Shown one piece after another: positions 16,535 to 26,217 of a stretch of 64,000 bases of DNA (the first letter of the stretch is position 1; each line of letters opens with the position of its first letter). The DNA is from Streptomyces griseoruber (GTDB taxonomy: Bacteria > Actinomycetota > Actinomycetes > Streptomycetales > Streptomycetaceae), in NCBI RefSeq assembly GCF_001514205.1, contig NZ_KQ948765.1, positions 801,200 to 865,199 on the forward strand, in the 5' to 3' direction. The notes under the pieces are model-generated. The model did no database searches and was not told the DNA's origin. It saw nothing but the letters and a program-made list of their open reading frames with translations. The position numbers and the translations under genes were made by a program.

Positions 16535-19500
16535 CGCGAGCCCACTTCCCTTCGAACGGAGCTTCTCTCGGTCGGCGTCAGAGCGTAGATATCGAACAAA
16601 CGTTCCTCGATAGCCTTCTCGAGACGTTTCTGGACGTCTTTCGCCGATGTGTCGTCGTCCGTGACGATATTGAGCGTCTCGACCCAGAGCTTGACGACAT
16701 TGATCTCGGCCTGCGCGAGCTCACGGGCCCCCTTGGGCGCGTCGTCCAGGCTCTTGCCGGGGTCGGCGAGCACCTTGTCGAGGTCGCGGGCGCTTTGCTG
16801 GGCGCCCTGCGGCGCCATCGGAAGGTCACGGGTCACGCGTTCCAGATCGGGCATGCCCTTGTCCCGCGGGGTGCTGGCCACGGTGTCCAGCGCGAGAGCG
16901 GACGTCGCCAGCGCCGCAGGGTTCCTGCGAGCCTCGGCGTGCACGATCCAGGTGGACAACTCGTCGGAGACTCCGGCCTCCGACCCAGCCGGTGTCCTGC
17001 CCCCCAGTCTGGCCAAGGCACCCATCGCGATGCGCCGCTGCTGACGGGGGTCAGTCCCGGCGATCTTCTCCGACAGCTCCGAGTATCTCAGCGCACGCAG
17101 CCTGCGGGACTCCGGATCCTCCATGAGAACCAGTTGGTTCTGCGGATCCGCACCGACCTGAATGCGCTTCTTCGAAACCGGCTCGGTGATCCACCGCCCG
17201 CCCTGCTTCCGTTTCACGTCGTGGCTGTAGCCATGCCCTTCGTCCAGATAGCGAATGATGCTCTGCGTGGCGGGATTGGCCTTGGGATCGCGATCGATCA
17301 CAGCCTGCACGTCATGTCCGCGAGCACCCGGCCGCACCTCGATGAGTTCGCGCTGCTTCTTCACCGGGAGTTGTGCCTGCTCCTGCGGAGTCAGGCGGCG
17401 TTTGGTCTGGCTGTGCGCCTTGGTCCGTTCCACGTGCGGCGATCCCGAGCGGCGGCCCTCCTCGATGATCGCTCGGGCAACCCGGTGCAAGTGGCTGACC
17501 AGCGCCTTCGGGTCGAACTCGATGCCCGCGATCACCGCGGTCACCGGGTTGAGCCAGGCCTTGACGTCGAAGTGCCGTCCGGCTGACGCGGCCAGGTCCG
17601 AGAGCCGGTACCACGCTCGCAGCCCGAGCAGGACCCCGCTCATGATCCTCCGGCCGATGCCGCGGTCGAGCAGTCGCTTCACCGTCGGTCGGATCCGCGC
17701 GACGATCCGCGCCAGCCGGGCGTCCTTGGACTCCTGGGGCTTCTTCTTCCTGTCCCGGCGGTTCTGCCTACGCCGGTCCGCGACCTTCTTGCGCCAGTCC
17801 CTGAACTTCTCCTTGCCCTTGGCCACCAGGTTCTTGAGCTTGCGGGCGCTCGCCTTCAGCGCGCGGCCGAGCCTGCTGTTCGCGAGCTTGCCGCCCAGCC
17901 GCTTGATCGTCCGGTTGACCGTCTTCAGCGCGGGCCCGACCACCCGGCCGACCGCGCCCGCCGCACGTCGTACGCCGTCCGCCGCCCCGCGCAGACCGCT
18001 CCGGGCCGCGGCGCCCACCCGACGCGCGCCCGAACGCACCGCCCGCGCGCCCGCGGTGACGCCGCGCCTGACCGCGCGGGCGGTGGCGACGGCACCGCCC
18101 TTGACGGCCGTCACCCCGCGCCGTACCGCCTCGCGGGCGGCGTTGACCGCCCGGCCGGCGGCCTTCTTGACGGCGCGGGCGCCGCGGCCGAGACCCTTCA
18201 TGATCTTCTCGGCGATGCCCTTGAGCTTTGTGCCGACGCCCTTCAGGGCCCTCCCGATCCGCGCCATCAGGAAGTTCGTGATGAACTCCAGCAGCGCCAC
18301 CGCACCGGCCGCGACGGCGTTCGCGAAAAGGCACGCCGCCGCCACACCACCGGCCTTCACCGCCTTCAGGAAGGTCAGGAACGCGCTGAACGCGGCGATG
18401 ACCTTGCTGATGCTCTGGTAGGCCGCCATCACGCCCTGGGCGATCGCGATGATGCCGCCGGCGGCCGGGACGATCAGGCCGATCAGCTTCTCGATGACGA
18501 TCGAGATGATCATCGCGGGCAGCGACTTCACGATCGCCTGCCAGGCCATCCTGCCGATCTGCGCGACCGACATGCAGCCCTTCACCAGCACGTTCCACAG
18601 CAGCTTGCCGATGCCGACGACGGACTCGACCTTCTCGTTGAACCACGCCTTGACCGCGGTCCTGATCGCGCCCCAGAGGAAGGTGCGGACGCCCTCCTTG
18701 GCCGCGGCGCCGAGCTTGCGGATCCAGCCGATCGGGTCCGGCGCGATGTCCTTGACCAGGGCCGCGACCTCCCCCAGCAGCTTGATCGCGGAGTCGACGA
18801 ACTCGATCGCCTTCATCACGACGCCGCGGACCACCTCGACGGCCGCGAGCAGCAGTTTCTCGTACACCCGCAGGACCGCGACCAATGCGCCGGCCAGCGC
18901 GTCGATGAGCGCGTTGACCGCCTTCTTCAGCCGGTCGGCGAGCTGCTGCACCTTGGCGACGGCGGCGTCGCGCATCGAGACGATCGCCTTGCGCATCTTC
19001 TCCGCGATGCCGGGGAAGACCGTGCCGATCACGCTCACCACGGCCAGCAGCACGTTCGCGAGGCCCTTGATGATGCCGGTGATCGCCTTCGCGGCCAGGT
19101 CGATCAGACCGTTGACCGCCTTCTTGAAGCCTTCCTTGATCGCGTCGATCGCCCTGACCGCCAGGTCGAACAGGCCCTTGATCACCGAGACGAGCGCGTC
19201 GAACGCCGCCTTGACCTTCGACTTGACCCAGCCCCACCAGCCGGAGGACTCCTGCTTCTTGGCCTCGCGCTCCTTGCGGGCCTTCTCCTCGGCGGCCTTG
19301 CGCTCCCGCCCGATCCGCTCGTTGTCCTCGTTCCTGCGCTTGTCGATGTCGGCGTCGGCCTCGGTCTTCTTCGCACCGGCGTCCTCGCGGGCCTTCGCGT
19401 GCGCGCCGGTCGCGGTCCTGGTGTTGTCCTCGACCGCCTTGTCCTGCTCGTCACGCCACTCGCCGCGCCGGCCGGCGGCGTCCTCGCGTGCTTCCTGGCG

Positions 19501-22500
19501 TACGGCGGCCTGCTGGTCGCCGTTCTCCGCGATCGCCTGCTGGACCTGGGCCCGGTTGTCCGCCCTCGCCTGGTCGGACTGGTTCTGCCTGTCCTGCCGG
19601 GCCTGGCCCATCCGGCCCTGGCCGTCGGCGAATCCCGCCTGGATCTGCGGGCCGCGTTCCTGTACGGCGACCGCCGACACCGTGTCCGGATCCGTCCCGC
19701 CGGCTCCCGGACCGCCTGCCGCAGCGGGCGCACCGCCGGCGGGCGTGCGGCCGGGCACCGAGGCGGTGAGCGTCTCCCCGGGCGCGTCCGGGTAGATCCG
19801 GTCCTCGCCGAGCCCGACCGCCGCGTCCTGCCGGCCGAGCGCGTGCGTCCGGTTGATGCGGTCCTCGGTCTGCCGGTGCTGCTCGTCGGCGAGCGCCGGG
19901 TCGGTCCCGCCCTCGAGCCTGACCCTGGGCGCGGCGCCGACGGTGGTGTACAGCCGGTCGTCAGTGGTGGGGACGCCGTTGACCGCGCCCTGGAGCTGCT
20001 GGATCTCGGCGTCACTGGCCTTGTCCTCATGGCCCCCGGCCACGACCGGTTCCCTGACCCGCATCGCGGGGTTCGGGGTGTTCGCGGTCGGGGGCGGATG
20101 GGCCTCGCGCTGCGCGGCGAGCGTCCGCGGGGTCACCTCCGTCATCGGCTCGACCGCGGTGGACACCGGCTCACCGGTCTGCGGGGCACCGGTCTGTGTC
20201 CGAGGGGCGCCGCTCGGGCGTTCGAGCGTCGGCGGGGCGTCCCGGAGGTCCTGGTGCTCCTGGCCGACCGTGGTGCTCACGGCCTGGTCGACGCCGCCGA
20301 GTGCCTGCGGCATCCGGGCCGGTGGCTGGGACGAGATCGTCGCGAGCGCGGCCGTCGGCTCCTGGCCGGAGACGTCCGGCGGCTGCGCCTGCGGCTTCCT
20401 CTCGGCCGGGGCCGGTGCGCCGCCCCCGCCCCCGCAGCCGCCTCCCTGGGCGTCGGTCTCCGTCGTGGCCGCCGGCGCTCCGGCGCATCCGCCGCCGCCG
20501 GTCTCCAGCGAGCCCTCGGGTCCGGCGCCGGGAGCGGCACCCTCGGGCCCCGGCTGTCCGGGCGCCGCCGACTGCGCTGCCACGGGGCCGCCGCCGGGTG
20601 CGGCCTCCGCGAGTTGCGGGTCGCCCGGCATCGGTTCGGTGGGCCGCGGCTCACCCGGGACACGCGCGCCCGGCCCGAGTGCCGTACCGCGCGATACGGC
20701 CGAGGTGCCGGCGGGACCGGGGCCGGCGCCGTCCGCTTCCCGGCCGAGCGTCTCAGGTCCGGTCGCCGGGCCGACGGAGTCCCCGGCGACCGCGGGCGCG
20801 GCCGTGGCGGGTGCGGCAGCCGGCGCCGCCGAGGCCGGACCGGCAGCGGTCGCGGCAGGTTCGGCGGCGGCCGGTGCCGCGGTGGCGGTCGGGGTGGCCG
20901 GGGTGGCTTCGGCCGGCCCGCCGGACCCGCCCACGGCCGCGGTGGCCTCGACCGCGGACGCCGTCCCCGGCGAATCGGACGCGGCCTCTTCGCCCTCGGC
21001 CTGAACCGCCCTGTCCTGTGGGGCCTCAGCGTCCGCGCGCTCCAGCTCGGGCTCGGCGGCCTGCTCGGCCTGCTCGGCGCGGTCCAGATCCCGCGGCTCG
21101 GCCTCGACCGGCGGTGGCGCGGGCATGCTCGGCAGCTCGCGCGGCCTCGGCGGCGTGGTCCCCTGCGCGGCCTTCAGTTCCTCGTCGGCGGTCGGCACCG
21201 CGGACAGGTCCGGGTCGGTCTTCGGTACCGGGTCCGGCGCCGGCCTGTCCGCTCCGGCCTCCTGCTCGGCCCGGTCGGCGGCCTGCTGCGGCGGTTCGGG
21301 CTCGGCGGCCGCCTCCGGCGCCGGCACCTCGGACTCCGCACCGGCCTCGGTGTGGAGCGGCTTCTCCTGCTCCGGCGGTTCGTCCCGCCCGCCCTTCTCC
21401 TTCGCCAGCCCGTGCCGGGCGAGCGGGCCCTGCGGGTCGTTCGCGGCCTCCTCCGCACGGTCCTCGCGCACCGGGTCCGCGCCTGAGCCGCCGACCGGGG
21501 CGGCCGTCCCGACCTGGGCACCGACGACGGGCGCCTGACCGATCGGCTCCGGCCCGGCCCCGTCCGTCCCGGCCCCGGGTGCGGCCACCGCCGGTGGCTC
21601 GGCCGCACCGCCCGCCGCTGCCTGCGCCTGAGCCGGCCGGTCCTCGGCGGCGGGCTGCTCCTCGCCCTCCGCCGCCGGCCGCTCACCCTTCTCGGTGGCC
21701 TTGCGGTGCTCCTCGTCCTCGCGCTTCTGCCGGTCCTCCTCGGCGGAGTCCTTGCGGCGCTGGTCGTCGAACGCCACACCCTTCTCGCGCTCGGCGTCCC
21801 GTTCGTCCCGCTCGTCCTTGCGTGCCGCGTCCTGCCCGGCCCGCTCCCGGTCCTGGTCCTCCGCTCCCTGCCGCTCCTCGTCCCGTCCGTCGCGGTCCAG
21901 GTCCGCGCGGCCCCGCTCGTCGCCCGCCTTCTGCTCGGCCCGGTCGCGCCGCTCGGTCCGCTCCCGCTCGGCCGGCTCCACCACGGGCTCCGGTACCACG
22001 GCGGTGTCCACCGGCGTGCCCGCGGACGTCTCGGCCGCGACCACCAGCTGCTCGACCCGCAGGTAGTCGGCCGACGGCAGCCGCTGCCGCAGCCGGTCCA
22101 GTACGGCGGACCGCAGCTCCGGCGCCAGCCGTACGAGCTGCTGCCGTACGCGCCCCGCCGCGTCCGCCGGGTCGCCCCGCAGCGTACGTTCCACGCCGGC
22201 GACGATCCGGTCCACCAGCGCCGCCGGGTCCAGCTGCTCGGCCCGCAGCTGGGACACGTCGACGCTGATGAACCGCAGCCACGACACCGGCTGCGCGCCC
22301 CGTTCCGTCACCGCCCGCTCGCCGCCGCCCCCGGCCGCCGCGCTCCGGTCGCCGTAGGCACGGTCCACCCGTTCCTCGGCCTCGCGCTCGACCCCGTCCA
22401 GCGGTCGGCTCAGCGTGCCGTCCTGCCGGCCGAGCCGCAGTCGGCCGGGCGCGTCCGGCATCTGCACGGTGTGCAGGAGCTCGTGCGCGAGCAGCCGCAG

Positions 22501-22824
22501 TCCCTGGGCGGTCTCCGGGCGGTACCTACCCGCGGCGAAGAAGATGTCCTGGCCCACGGCGACGGCGTCCGCGCCGACCAGCGCGGCCAGCGCGGCGGCG
22601 TCCCGGTCGCTGTGGATCCGGACCGCGCTGAAGTCGTGACCGAGCCACTCCTCCATCGCGCGCCCGACCCCCGGCTCCAACGGCTTCCCGGCCTGCGCGA
22701 GCACGGCGTCCGGCGACGGCGGTGTGCGTCGTGCCCACTTCTCCCGCAGCGGCGTGGACCGTTTCGCGCGCTTGCGGCGGGGCGGCTCCGGCTGCTGCTG
22801 CCGTACCGGCGTGACGGCGCTCAT
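16531..22824 (-). CDS. Giant DUF4157 (eCIS core domain) protein, tape-measure/cargo-like
   Basis: A 2097-residue multi-domain protein. Residues ~50-125 are the DUF4157/eCIS core domain (LGHDFSAVRIHSDRDAAALA, then RLLAHELLHTVQ) with an intact HExxH zinc-protease motif, HELLH at 114-118. Residues ~250-1070 are very low complexity (Pro/Ala/Glu/Gln/Arg). Residues ~1080-1195 are a charged coiled coil. Residues ~1195-1530 are a long run of amphipathic or hydrophobic helices (LAAKAITGIIKGLANVLLAV) typical of tape-measure or pore-forming segments. Residues ~1530-1720 are Lys/Arg/Ala-rich. The last ~300 residues form a distinct soluble domain (GHDVQAVIDRDPKANP, DEGHGYSHDVKRK, VGADPQNQLVLMEDPESRR). It could set tube length, be carried as cargo, or both. 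The C-terminal domain looks like a candidate effector of unassigned type. It overlaps both neighbours by four bases. Confidence 0.75.
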   Translation of the reverse strand: MSAVTPVRQQQPEPPRRKRAKRSTPLREKWARRTPPSPDAVLAQAGKPLEPGVGRAMEEWLGHDFSAVRIHSDRDAAALAALVGADAVAVGQDIFFAAGRYRPETAQGLRLLAHELLHTVQMPDAPGRLRLGRQDGTLSRPLDGVEREAEERVDRAYGDRSAAAGGGGERAVTERGAQPVSWLRFISVDVSQLRAEQLDPAALVDRIVAGVERTLRGDPADAAGRVRQQLVRLAPELRSAVLDRLRQRLPSADYLRVEQLVVAAETSAGTPVDTAVVPEPVVEPAERERTERRDRAEQKAGDERGRADLDRDGRDEERQGAEDQDRERAGQDAARKDERDERDAEREKGVAFDDQRRKDSAEEDRQKREDEEHRKATEKGERPAAEGEEQPAAEDRPAQAQAAAGGAAEPPAVAAPGAGTDGAGPEPIGQAPVVGAQVGTAAPVGGSGADPVREDRAEEAANDPQGPLARHGLAKEKGGRDEPPEQEKPLHTEAGAESEVPAPEAAAEPEPPQQAADRAEQEAGADRPAPDPVPKTDPDLSAVPTADEELKAAQGTTPPRPRELPSMPAPPPVEAEPRDLDRAEQAEQAAEPELERADAEAPQDRAVQAEGEEAASDSPGTASAVEATAAVGGSGGPAEATPATPTATAAPAAAEPAATAAGPASAAPAAAPATAAPAVAGDSVGPATGPETLGREADGAGPGPAGTSAVSRGTALGPGARVPGEPRPTEPMPGDPQLAEAAPGGGPVAAQSAAPGQPGPEGAAPGAGPEGSLETGGGGCAGAPAATTETDAQGGGCGGGGGAPAPAERKPQAQPPDVSGQEPTAALATISSQPPARMPQALGGVDQAVSTTVGQEHQDLRDAPPTLERPSGAPRTQTGAPQTGEPVSTAVEPMTEVTPRTLAAQREAHPPPTANTPNPAMRVREPVVAGGHEDKASDAEIQQLQGAVNGVPTTDDRLYTTVGAAPRVRLEGGTDPALADEQHRQTEDRINRTHALGRQDAAVGLGEDRIYPDAPGETLTASVPGRTPAGGAPAAAGGPGAGGTDPDTVSAVAVQERGPQIQAGFADGQGRMGQARQDRQNQSDQARADNRAQVQQAIAENGDQQAAVRQEAREDAAGRRGEWRDEQDKAVEDNTRTATGAHAKAREDAGAKKTEADADIDKRRNEDNERIGRERKAAEEKARKEREAKKQESSGWWGWVKSKVKAAFDALVSVIKGLFDLAVRAIDAIKEGFKKAVNGLIDLAAKAITGIIKGLANVLLAVVSVIGTVFPGIAEKMRKAIVSMRDAAVAKVQQLADRLKKAVNALIDALAGALVAVLRVYEKLLLAAVEVVRGVVMKAIEFVDSAIKLLGEVAALVKDIAPDPIGWIRKLGAAAKEGVRTFLWGAIRTAVKAWFNEKVESVVGIGKLLWNVLVKGCMSVAQIGRMAWQAIVKSLPAMIISIVIEKLIGLIVPAAGGIIAIAQGVMAAYQSISKVIAAFSAFLTFLKAVKAGGVAAACLFANAVAAGAVALLEFITNFLMARIGRALKGVGTKLKGIAEKIMKGLGRGARAVKKAAGRAVNAAREAVRRGVTAVKGGAVATARAVRRGVTAGARAVRSGARRVGAAARSGLRGAADGVRRAAGAVGRVVGPALKTVNRTIKRLGGKLANSRLGRALKASARKLKNLVAKGKEKFRDWRKKVADRRRQNRRDRKKKPQESKDARLARIVARIRPTVKRLLDRGIGRRIMSGVLLGLRAWYRLSDLAASAGRHFDVKAWLNPVTAVIAGIEFDPKALVSHLHRVARAIIEEGRRSGSPHVERTKAHSQTKRRLTPQEQAQLPVKKQRELIEVRPGARGHDVQAVIDRDPKANPATQSIIRYLDEGHGYSHDVKRKQGGRWITEPVSKKRIQVGADPQNQLVLMEDPESRRLRALRYSELSEKIAGTDPRQQRRIAMGALARLGGRTPAGSEAGVSDELSTWIVHAEARRNPAALATSALALDTVASTPRDKGMPDLERVTRDLPMAPQGAQQSARDLDKVLADPGKSLDDAPKGARELAQAEINVVKLWVETLNIVTDDDTSAKDVQKRLEKAIEERLFDIYALTPTERSSVRREVGSR

Positions 22825-23069
22825 CGCACCAGCTCCCGGTGCACGGCACGCGCCAGCTCGCGCCCGAGCCGCCGCGGGGACGTGGTGGCGGGCAGCGGAC
22901 GCAGGCCGCCCAGCACGTCGTACGACACGGACTCGGCGGTCGGCGGCTGCTCGGTCAGCAGCCGGGTGAGCTCACGGGTGAAGGCGCGCGCGATCCGGTC
23001 CGCGTCGGCGCGTCGCACACCGTCGACGCCGCGGATCACCAGCTCGTCCACGTGCAGGCTCACACCCAT
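22821..23069 (-). CDS. Small CIS-locus protein of unknown function
   Basis: An 82-residue protein (MGVSLHVDELVIRGVDGVRR) with a strong GGAGGTGG ribosome site inside the end of the ATPase gene, which it overlaps by 10 bases. Its stop overlaps the start of the giant DUF4157 gene by four bases. The N-terminal half is predicted beta then helix (VDGVRRADADRIARAFTREL); the C-terminus is a basic helix (RRLGRELARAVHRELVR). I recognise no family. Its position between the AAA+ ATPase and the DUF4157 protein suggests a chaperone or adaptor for loading the large protein, but that is conjecture. Confidence 0.6.
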   Translation of the reverse strand: MGVSLHVDELVIRGVDGVRRADADRIARAFTRELTRLLTEQPPTAESVSYDVLGGLRPLPATTSPRRLGRELARAVHRELVR

Positions 23070-25030
23070 CCGGCCACCTCCGTGGAGGTGACCGAGCGCT
23101 CGAGCTTGGCGTACTCGGTGTGCGCGGCGGCGAGCAGATGCCGCATCCGTACCTCGGTGCCCTCGTCGGCGGCCAGGAAGGCGGCCGACAGCGCGATGTT
23201 GCGGATGCTGCCGCCGGCCACCGTCAGCTGCGCCAGCCGCTCGACCGCGACCCCGTCGACCGGGACCTGGGGCGGGATCACCCGGCGCCAGATCTCGGCC
23301 CGCTCGGCCACGTCCGGGAACGGGAAGTCCACCACGAACCGCAGACGCCGCAGGAACGCGTGGTCCAGGGCCTTCTTCTGGTTCGTGGTCAGGATCGCCA
23401 GGCCCCGGTACGACTCCATCCTCATCAGCAGATAGCTGACCTCGAGGTTCGCGTACCGGTCGTGCGAGTCCTTCACCTCGCTGCGCTTGCCGAACAGCGC
23501 GTCCGCCTCGTCGAAGAGCAGCACCGCGCCGCCGCGCTCGGCCGCGTCGAAGATCCGGCGCAGGTTCTTCTCGGTCTCGCCGATGTACTTGCTGACCACC
23601 TGGGACAGGTCGATGACGAACAGGTCCAGCCCGAGCGCGCCCGCCACCACCTCGGCGGCCAGTGTCTTGCCGGTGCCGCTGCCGCCCGCGAACAGCGCGG
23701 TGACGCCGAGCCCGCGCCGCAGCACGTCCTCGAAACCCCAGTCCTGGTAGACGGTGGCGCGCTGCCGGACGTGCGCGACGATCTCGCGCAGGATCCTGCG
23801 CTGCCGCTCCGGCACCACCAGGTCGTCCCAGCCCGCCCCCGGCTCCACCAGGCGGCCGAGCTCGTCGAGCGCGATCCGCGCGTGCGCCAGGCCCGCCCGC
23901 CAGGCCGCCGCCCGCAGGTCGCCGCCGGCCTTGCGGGCGACCGCGCCGGCGGAGCGGATCACATGCCCGGGCAGGCTGAACTGCGCCACGAGTCCCGCCA
24001 CGTCGACGTCGCCGCCGCGGCCGTCCAGCTCGGCGCGCCACAGCTCGCGCTGCTCGGCCTGCTCCAGCGGCTCGACGACCAGCTGCGCGCGGTGCGTCGC
24101 GGCCGCGGTGAGCGGGTCCTGGCCGGACAGCACGACCGGCACGCCGAGCATCGCCACGAACGCCTCCGCGGCCGCCGCCTGTGTCGTCTCGGAGACCTCG
24201 ACCAGCAGCACGGCGGGCAGCAGGACGCCCTCGCGCTCCCAGAGCCGGGCCAGCACCGCGCGGTCCGCGGGCTCGGCCGGCAGATCGGCCGCCGACAGCG
24301 TGAACGTCGCGAAACCGGCCGCCAGCGCCGCGGTGGCCGTCACTTCGCGCCGGGTCTGCAGGTCGCCACCGGACAGCGCCGCCACCCGGTCGGTGCTCAC
24401 CGCCGCCGCCAGTTCCGCCGCCAGCCGCGCTTGTGACTCCGGCAGACGGCCGGGTACGGCGGTGCGCGCGACCAGTCCCTGCAGCCGCGGCTCGACCTGT
24501 GAGACTCCCAGCAGGAAGTGCAGCACCCGCTCGTCGATCCGCAGCCGCGCGGTGGTCAGCACCCCCTCGTCGGCGACCTCCACGAGCCGGTACCGGCGCA
24601 GCGGCGCGTCCGGCGTCAGCGCGCTCCAGTGCGGCTCGGCCAGCGCGGCGAGGGCCAGCGAGAAGGTGGGGAACTCCCGCCCGCCCGCCGCCGCACAGCG
24701 CGCCGCCGCCGTCGGCCCCAGCTCCATGGCCGCGCACAGCACCAGCAGGTCCCGCTCGAAGGAGGTCAGCCCGAAGCAGGCGACCACCGTCGCCAGCGAG
24801 CCTTCGTCGTACGACGGAGGCTCGCCGCGGCCGTCCTCCGGGGTCCCGCCGTCACCGGCGTCCGCCGCCGCGTGCCGGGACCGGCGCCGCCGCCGGACGG
24901 CGGCGCCGTCGGCCGCGTTGTCGGCCGCGTTGTCGGCCGCGGCCCGGGCGTGCGCGTCGAGGCGGGCGAGGACGTCGGCCACGGCCGCGGCCATGACCGC
25001 CGCGTCGACCTCGCGCCCGTCGTCGTGCAT
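23060..25030 (-). CDS. AAA+ ATPase of the CIS (Pvc15-like)
   Basis: A 656-residue protein. An Ala/Asp-rich, low-complexity N-terminus (NAADNAADGAA near 33-43) and a helical domain (residues ~75-400, including a degenerate ATPase-like segment) precede one intact AAA+ module. The Walker A motif GGSGTGKT lies at 449-456, Walker B AVLLFDEAD at 502-510, and the sensor stretch RGLAILTTN at 542-550. CIS loci of the eCIS lineage nearly always encode this CDC48-like ATPase. Proposed roles are cargo loading or particle assembly/recycling; unlike ClpV it does not have the ClpB architecture. Its ATG shares one base with the stop of the DUF4255 gene (TGATG). Confidence 0.9.
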   Translation of the reverse strand: MHDDGREVDAAVMAAAVADVLARLDAHARAAADNAADNAADGAAVRRRRRSRHAAADAGDGGTPEDGRGEPPSYDEGSLATVVACFGLTSFERDLLVLCAAMELGPTAAARCAAAGGREFPTFSLALAALAEPHWSALTPDAPLRRYRLVEVADEGVLTTARLRIDERVLHFLLGVSQVEPRLQGLVARTAVPGRLPESQARLAAELAAAVSTDRVAALSGGDLQTRREVTATAALAAGFATFTLSAADLPAEPADRAVLARLWEREGVLLPAVLLVEVSETTQAAAAEAFVAMLGVPVVLSGQDPLTAAATHRAQLVVEPLEQAEQRELWRAELDGRGGDVDVAGLVAQFSLPGHVIRSAGAVARKAGGDLRAAAWRAGLAHARIALDELGRLVEPGAGWDDLVVPERQRRILREIVAHVRQRATVYQDWGFEDVLRRGLGVTALFAGGSGTGKTLAAEVVAGALGLDLFVIDLSQVVSKYIGETEKNLRRIFDAAERGGAVLLFDEADALFGKRSEVKDSHDRYANLEVSYLLMRMESYRGLAILTTNQKKALDHAFLRRLRFVVDFPFPDVAERAEIWRRVIPPQVPVDGVAVERLAQLTVAGGSIRNIALSAAFLAADEGTEVRMRHLLAAAHTEYAKLERSVTSTEVAGWV

Positions 25031-26217
25031 CAGAACTCCACCGCCGGCGTGCGCAGGTCCTCGGCGACCGCCGTGTCGACGCCGTCGATCCGCACCCGCA
25101 GCAGATAGCTGCCGGCGGCGACGCCCTCCGTCGCGACCTCGACCGCCTTCGCATTCCGCGGACCGGGCAGCGGGTACGCCGCGTCGAAGTGGTGGCTGCC
25201 GGGCCCGTCGAGCTCGTCCAGGAGCACCGACACCCGCTGCCGGTCGCCGACCGCGATGTCCAGGGTGGCGAGGACCCGGCCGTCGGTGACCTCGGACGCG
25301 GTCACGGTGGCCTGCCGTGCCATCGCGATCTCGTTCGAGTCGAGGATCCGGACCGAGTCGCCGAGGGCGACCTCGTGCAGCACCCGTACCGGGTGCACCC
25401 CCGGGGTCAGGCCGGCGGGCGGGGTGAACACCACCCGGCCGTCGTCGACGGCGGACGGGTCCACCGGCTCGCCGCCGGCGTCGACGGTGACCTTCTCGCC
25501 GTTCAGGTCGTGCCCGGTCAGCACGACCTCGTGGCCCACCGGCACCGGTCCGGGCCGCGGCTCGGCGTCCGAGCCGGCCGGGCGGCTGCGCAGCTCCTCC
25601 ACCACCGGGCGCCGGCCCGGGACCACCCGGACCCGGTGTTCCTGGACCGGGCGGCCGGCGGCCGGCGTCCGCCGGCTCTCGAGCAGCAGCAGTGACGCCT
25701 CGAACGCGATCGACGGCGTGTACGGCGTCTGGATCAGCATCGACCACAGCTTCGACAGGTCCTCGAGATCCATCTTCGACGGCGTCAGCCGGACGGCCTG
25801 CGGCGACGCCGCGAGGTCGGCGCCGGCCAGGAACGCCTGCCCGGCGGCGGTCTCCAGGTCGTGCGCGGACAGCGCCGGCTGCTCGTGCAGCGTGCGCGCC
25901 ACCGAGCCCAGCAGTGCCTGCGGCACCAGCTGGGTCTCGTTGCCGTAGCAGCTGATCAGGTAGTGCAGGTCGTAGGCCGCCGTGGGCCTCCGCAGCAGCC
26001 GCCCGGCACCGTCCCGGGTGGGCGTGTCGGCGTTGCGCCGGGACGCGTTCGGGGTGATCCGGTAGCAGAACACCGTGATGGTCGGCTCGGTCACGGGCTC
26101 GCTCGGCGGCCTGCGCGCCTCCACCTGTACGGCGTAGGGCACGTCGGACTGCACGGAGCGGGCCAGCAGGCCGCGCAGCGCCTCCGTGGCCTGGGCGATC
26201 GCCAGGTAGTTGCTCAC
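25030..26217 (-). CDS. DUF4255 (Pvc16-like) tail terminator/cap protein
   Basis: A 395-residue protein (MSNYLAIAQATEALRGLLAR, GTG start). Residues 1-~185 match DUF4255: TEPTITVFCYRITPNASRRN, YDLHYLISCYGNETQLVPQ, and LLGSVARTLHEQPALSAHDLE in two stretches. In characterised CIS particles this fold caps the sheath-tube end away from the baseplate. The C-terminal ~200 residues are a beta-sandwich-like extension (VGHEVVLTGHDLNGEKVTVD, FTPPAGLTPGVHPVRVLHEV), probably Ig/IPT-type. The GTGA junction with the upstream gene indicates coupling. Confidence 0.85.
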   Translation of the reverse strand: MSNYLAIAQATEALRGLLARSVQSDVPYAVQVEARRPPSEPVTEPTITVFCYRITPNASRRNADTPTRDGAGRLLRRPTAAYDLHYLISCYGNETQLVPQALLGSVARTLHEQPALSAHDLETAAGQAFLAGADLAASPQAVRLTPSKMDLEDLSKLWSMLIQTPYTPSIAFEASLLLLESRRTPAAGRPVQEHRVRVVPGRRPVVEELRSRPAGSDAEPRPGPVPVGHEVVLTGHDLNGEKVTVDAGGEPVDPSAVDDGRVVFTPPAGLTPGVHPVRVLHEVALGDSVRILDSNEIAMARQATVTASEVTDGRVLATLDIAVGDRQRVSVLLDELDGPGSHHFDAAYPLPGPRNAKAVEVATEGVAAGSYLLRVRIDGVDTAVAEDLRTPAVEF

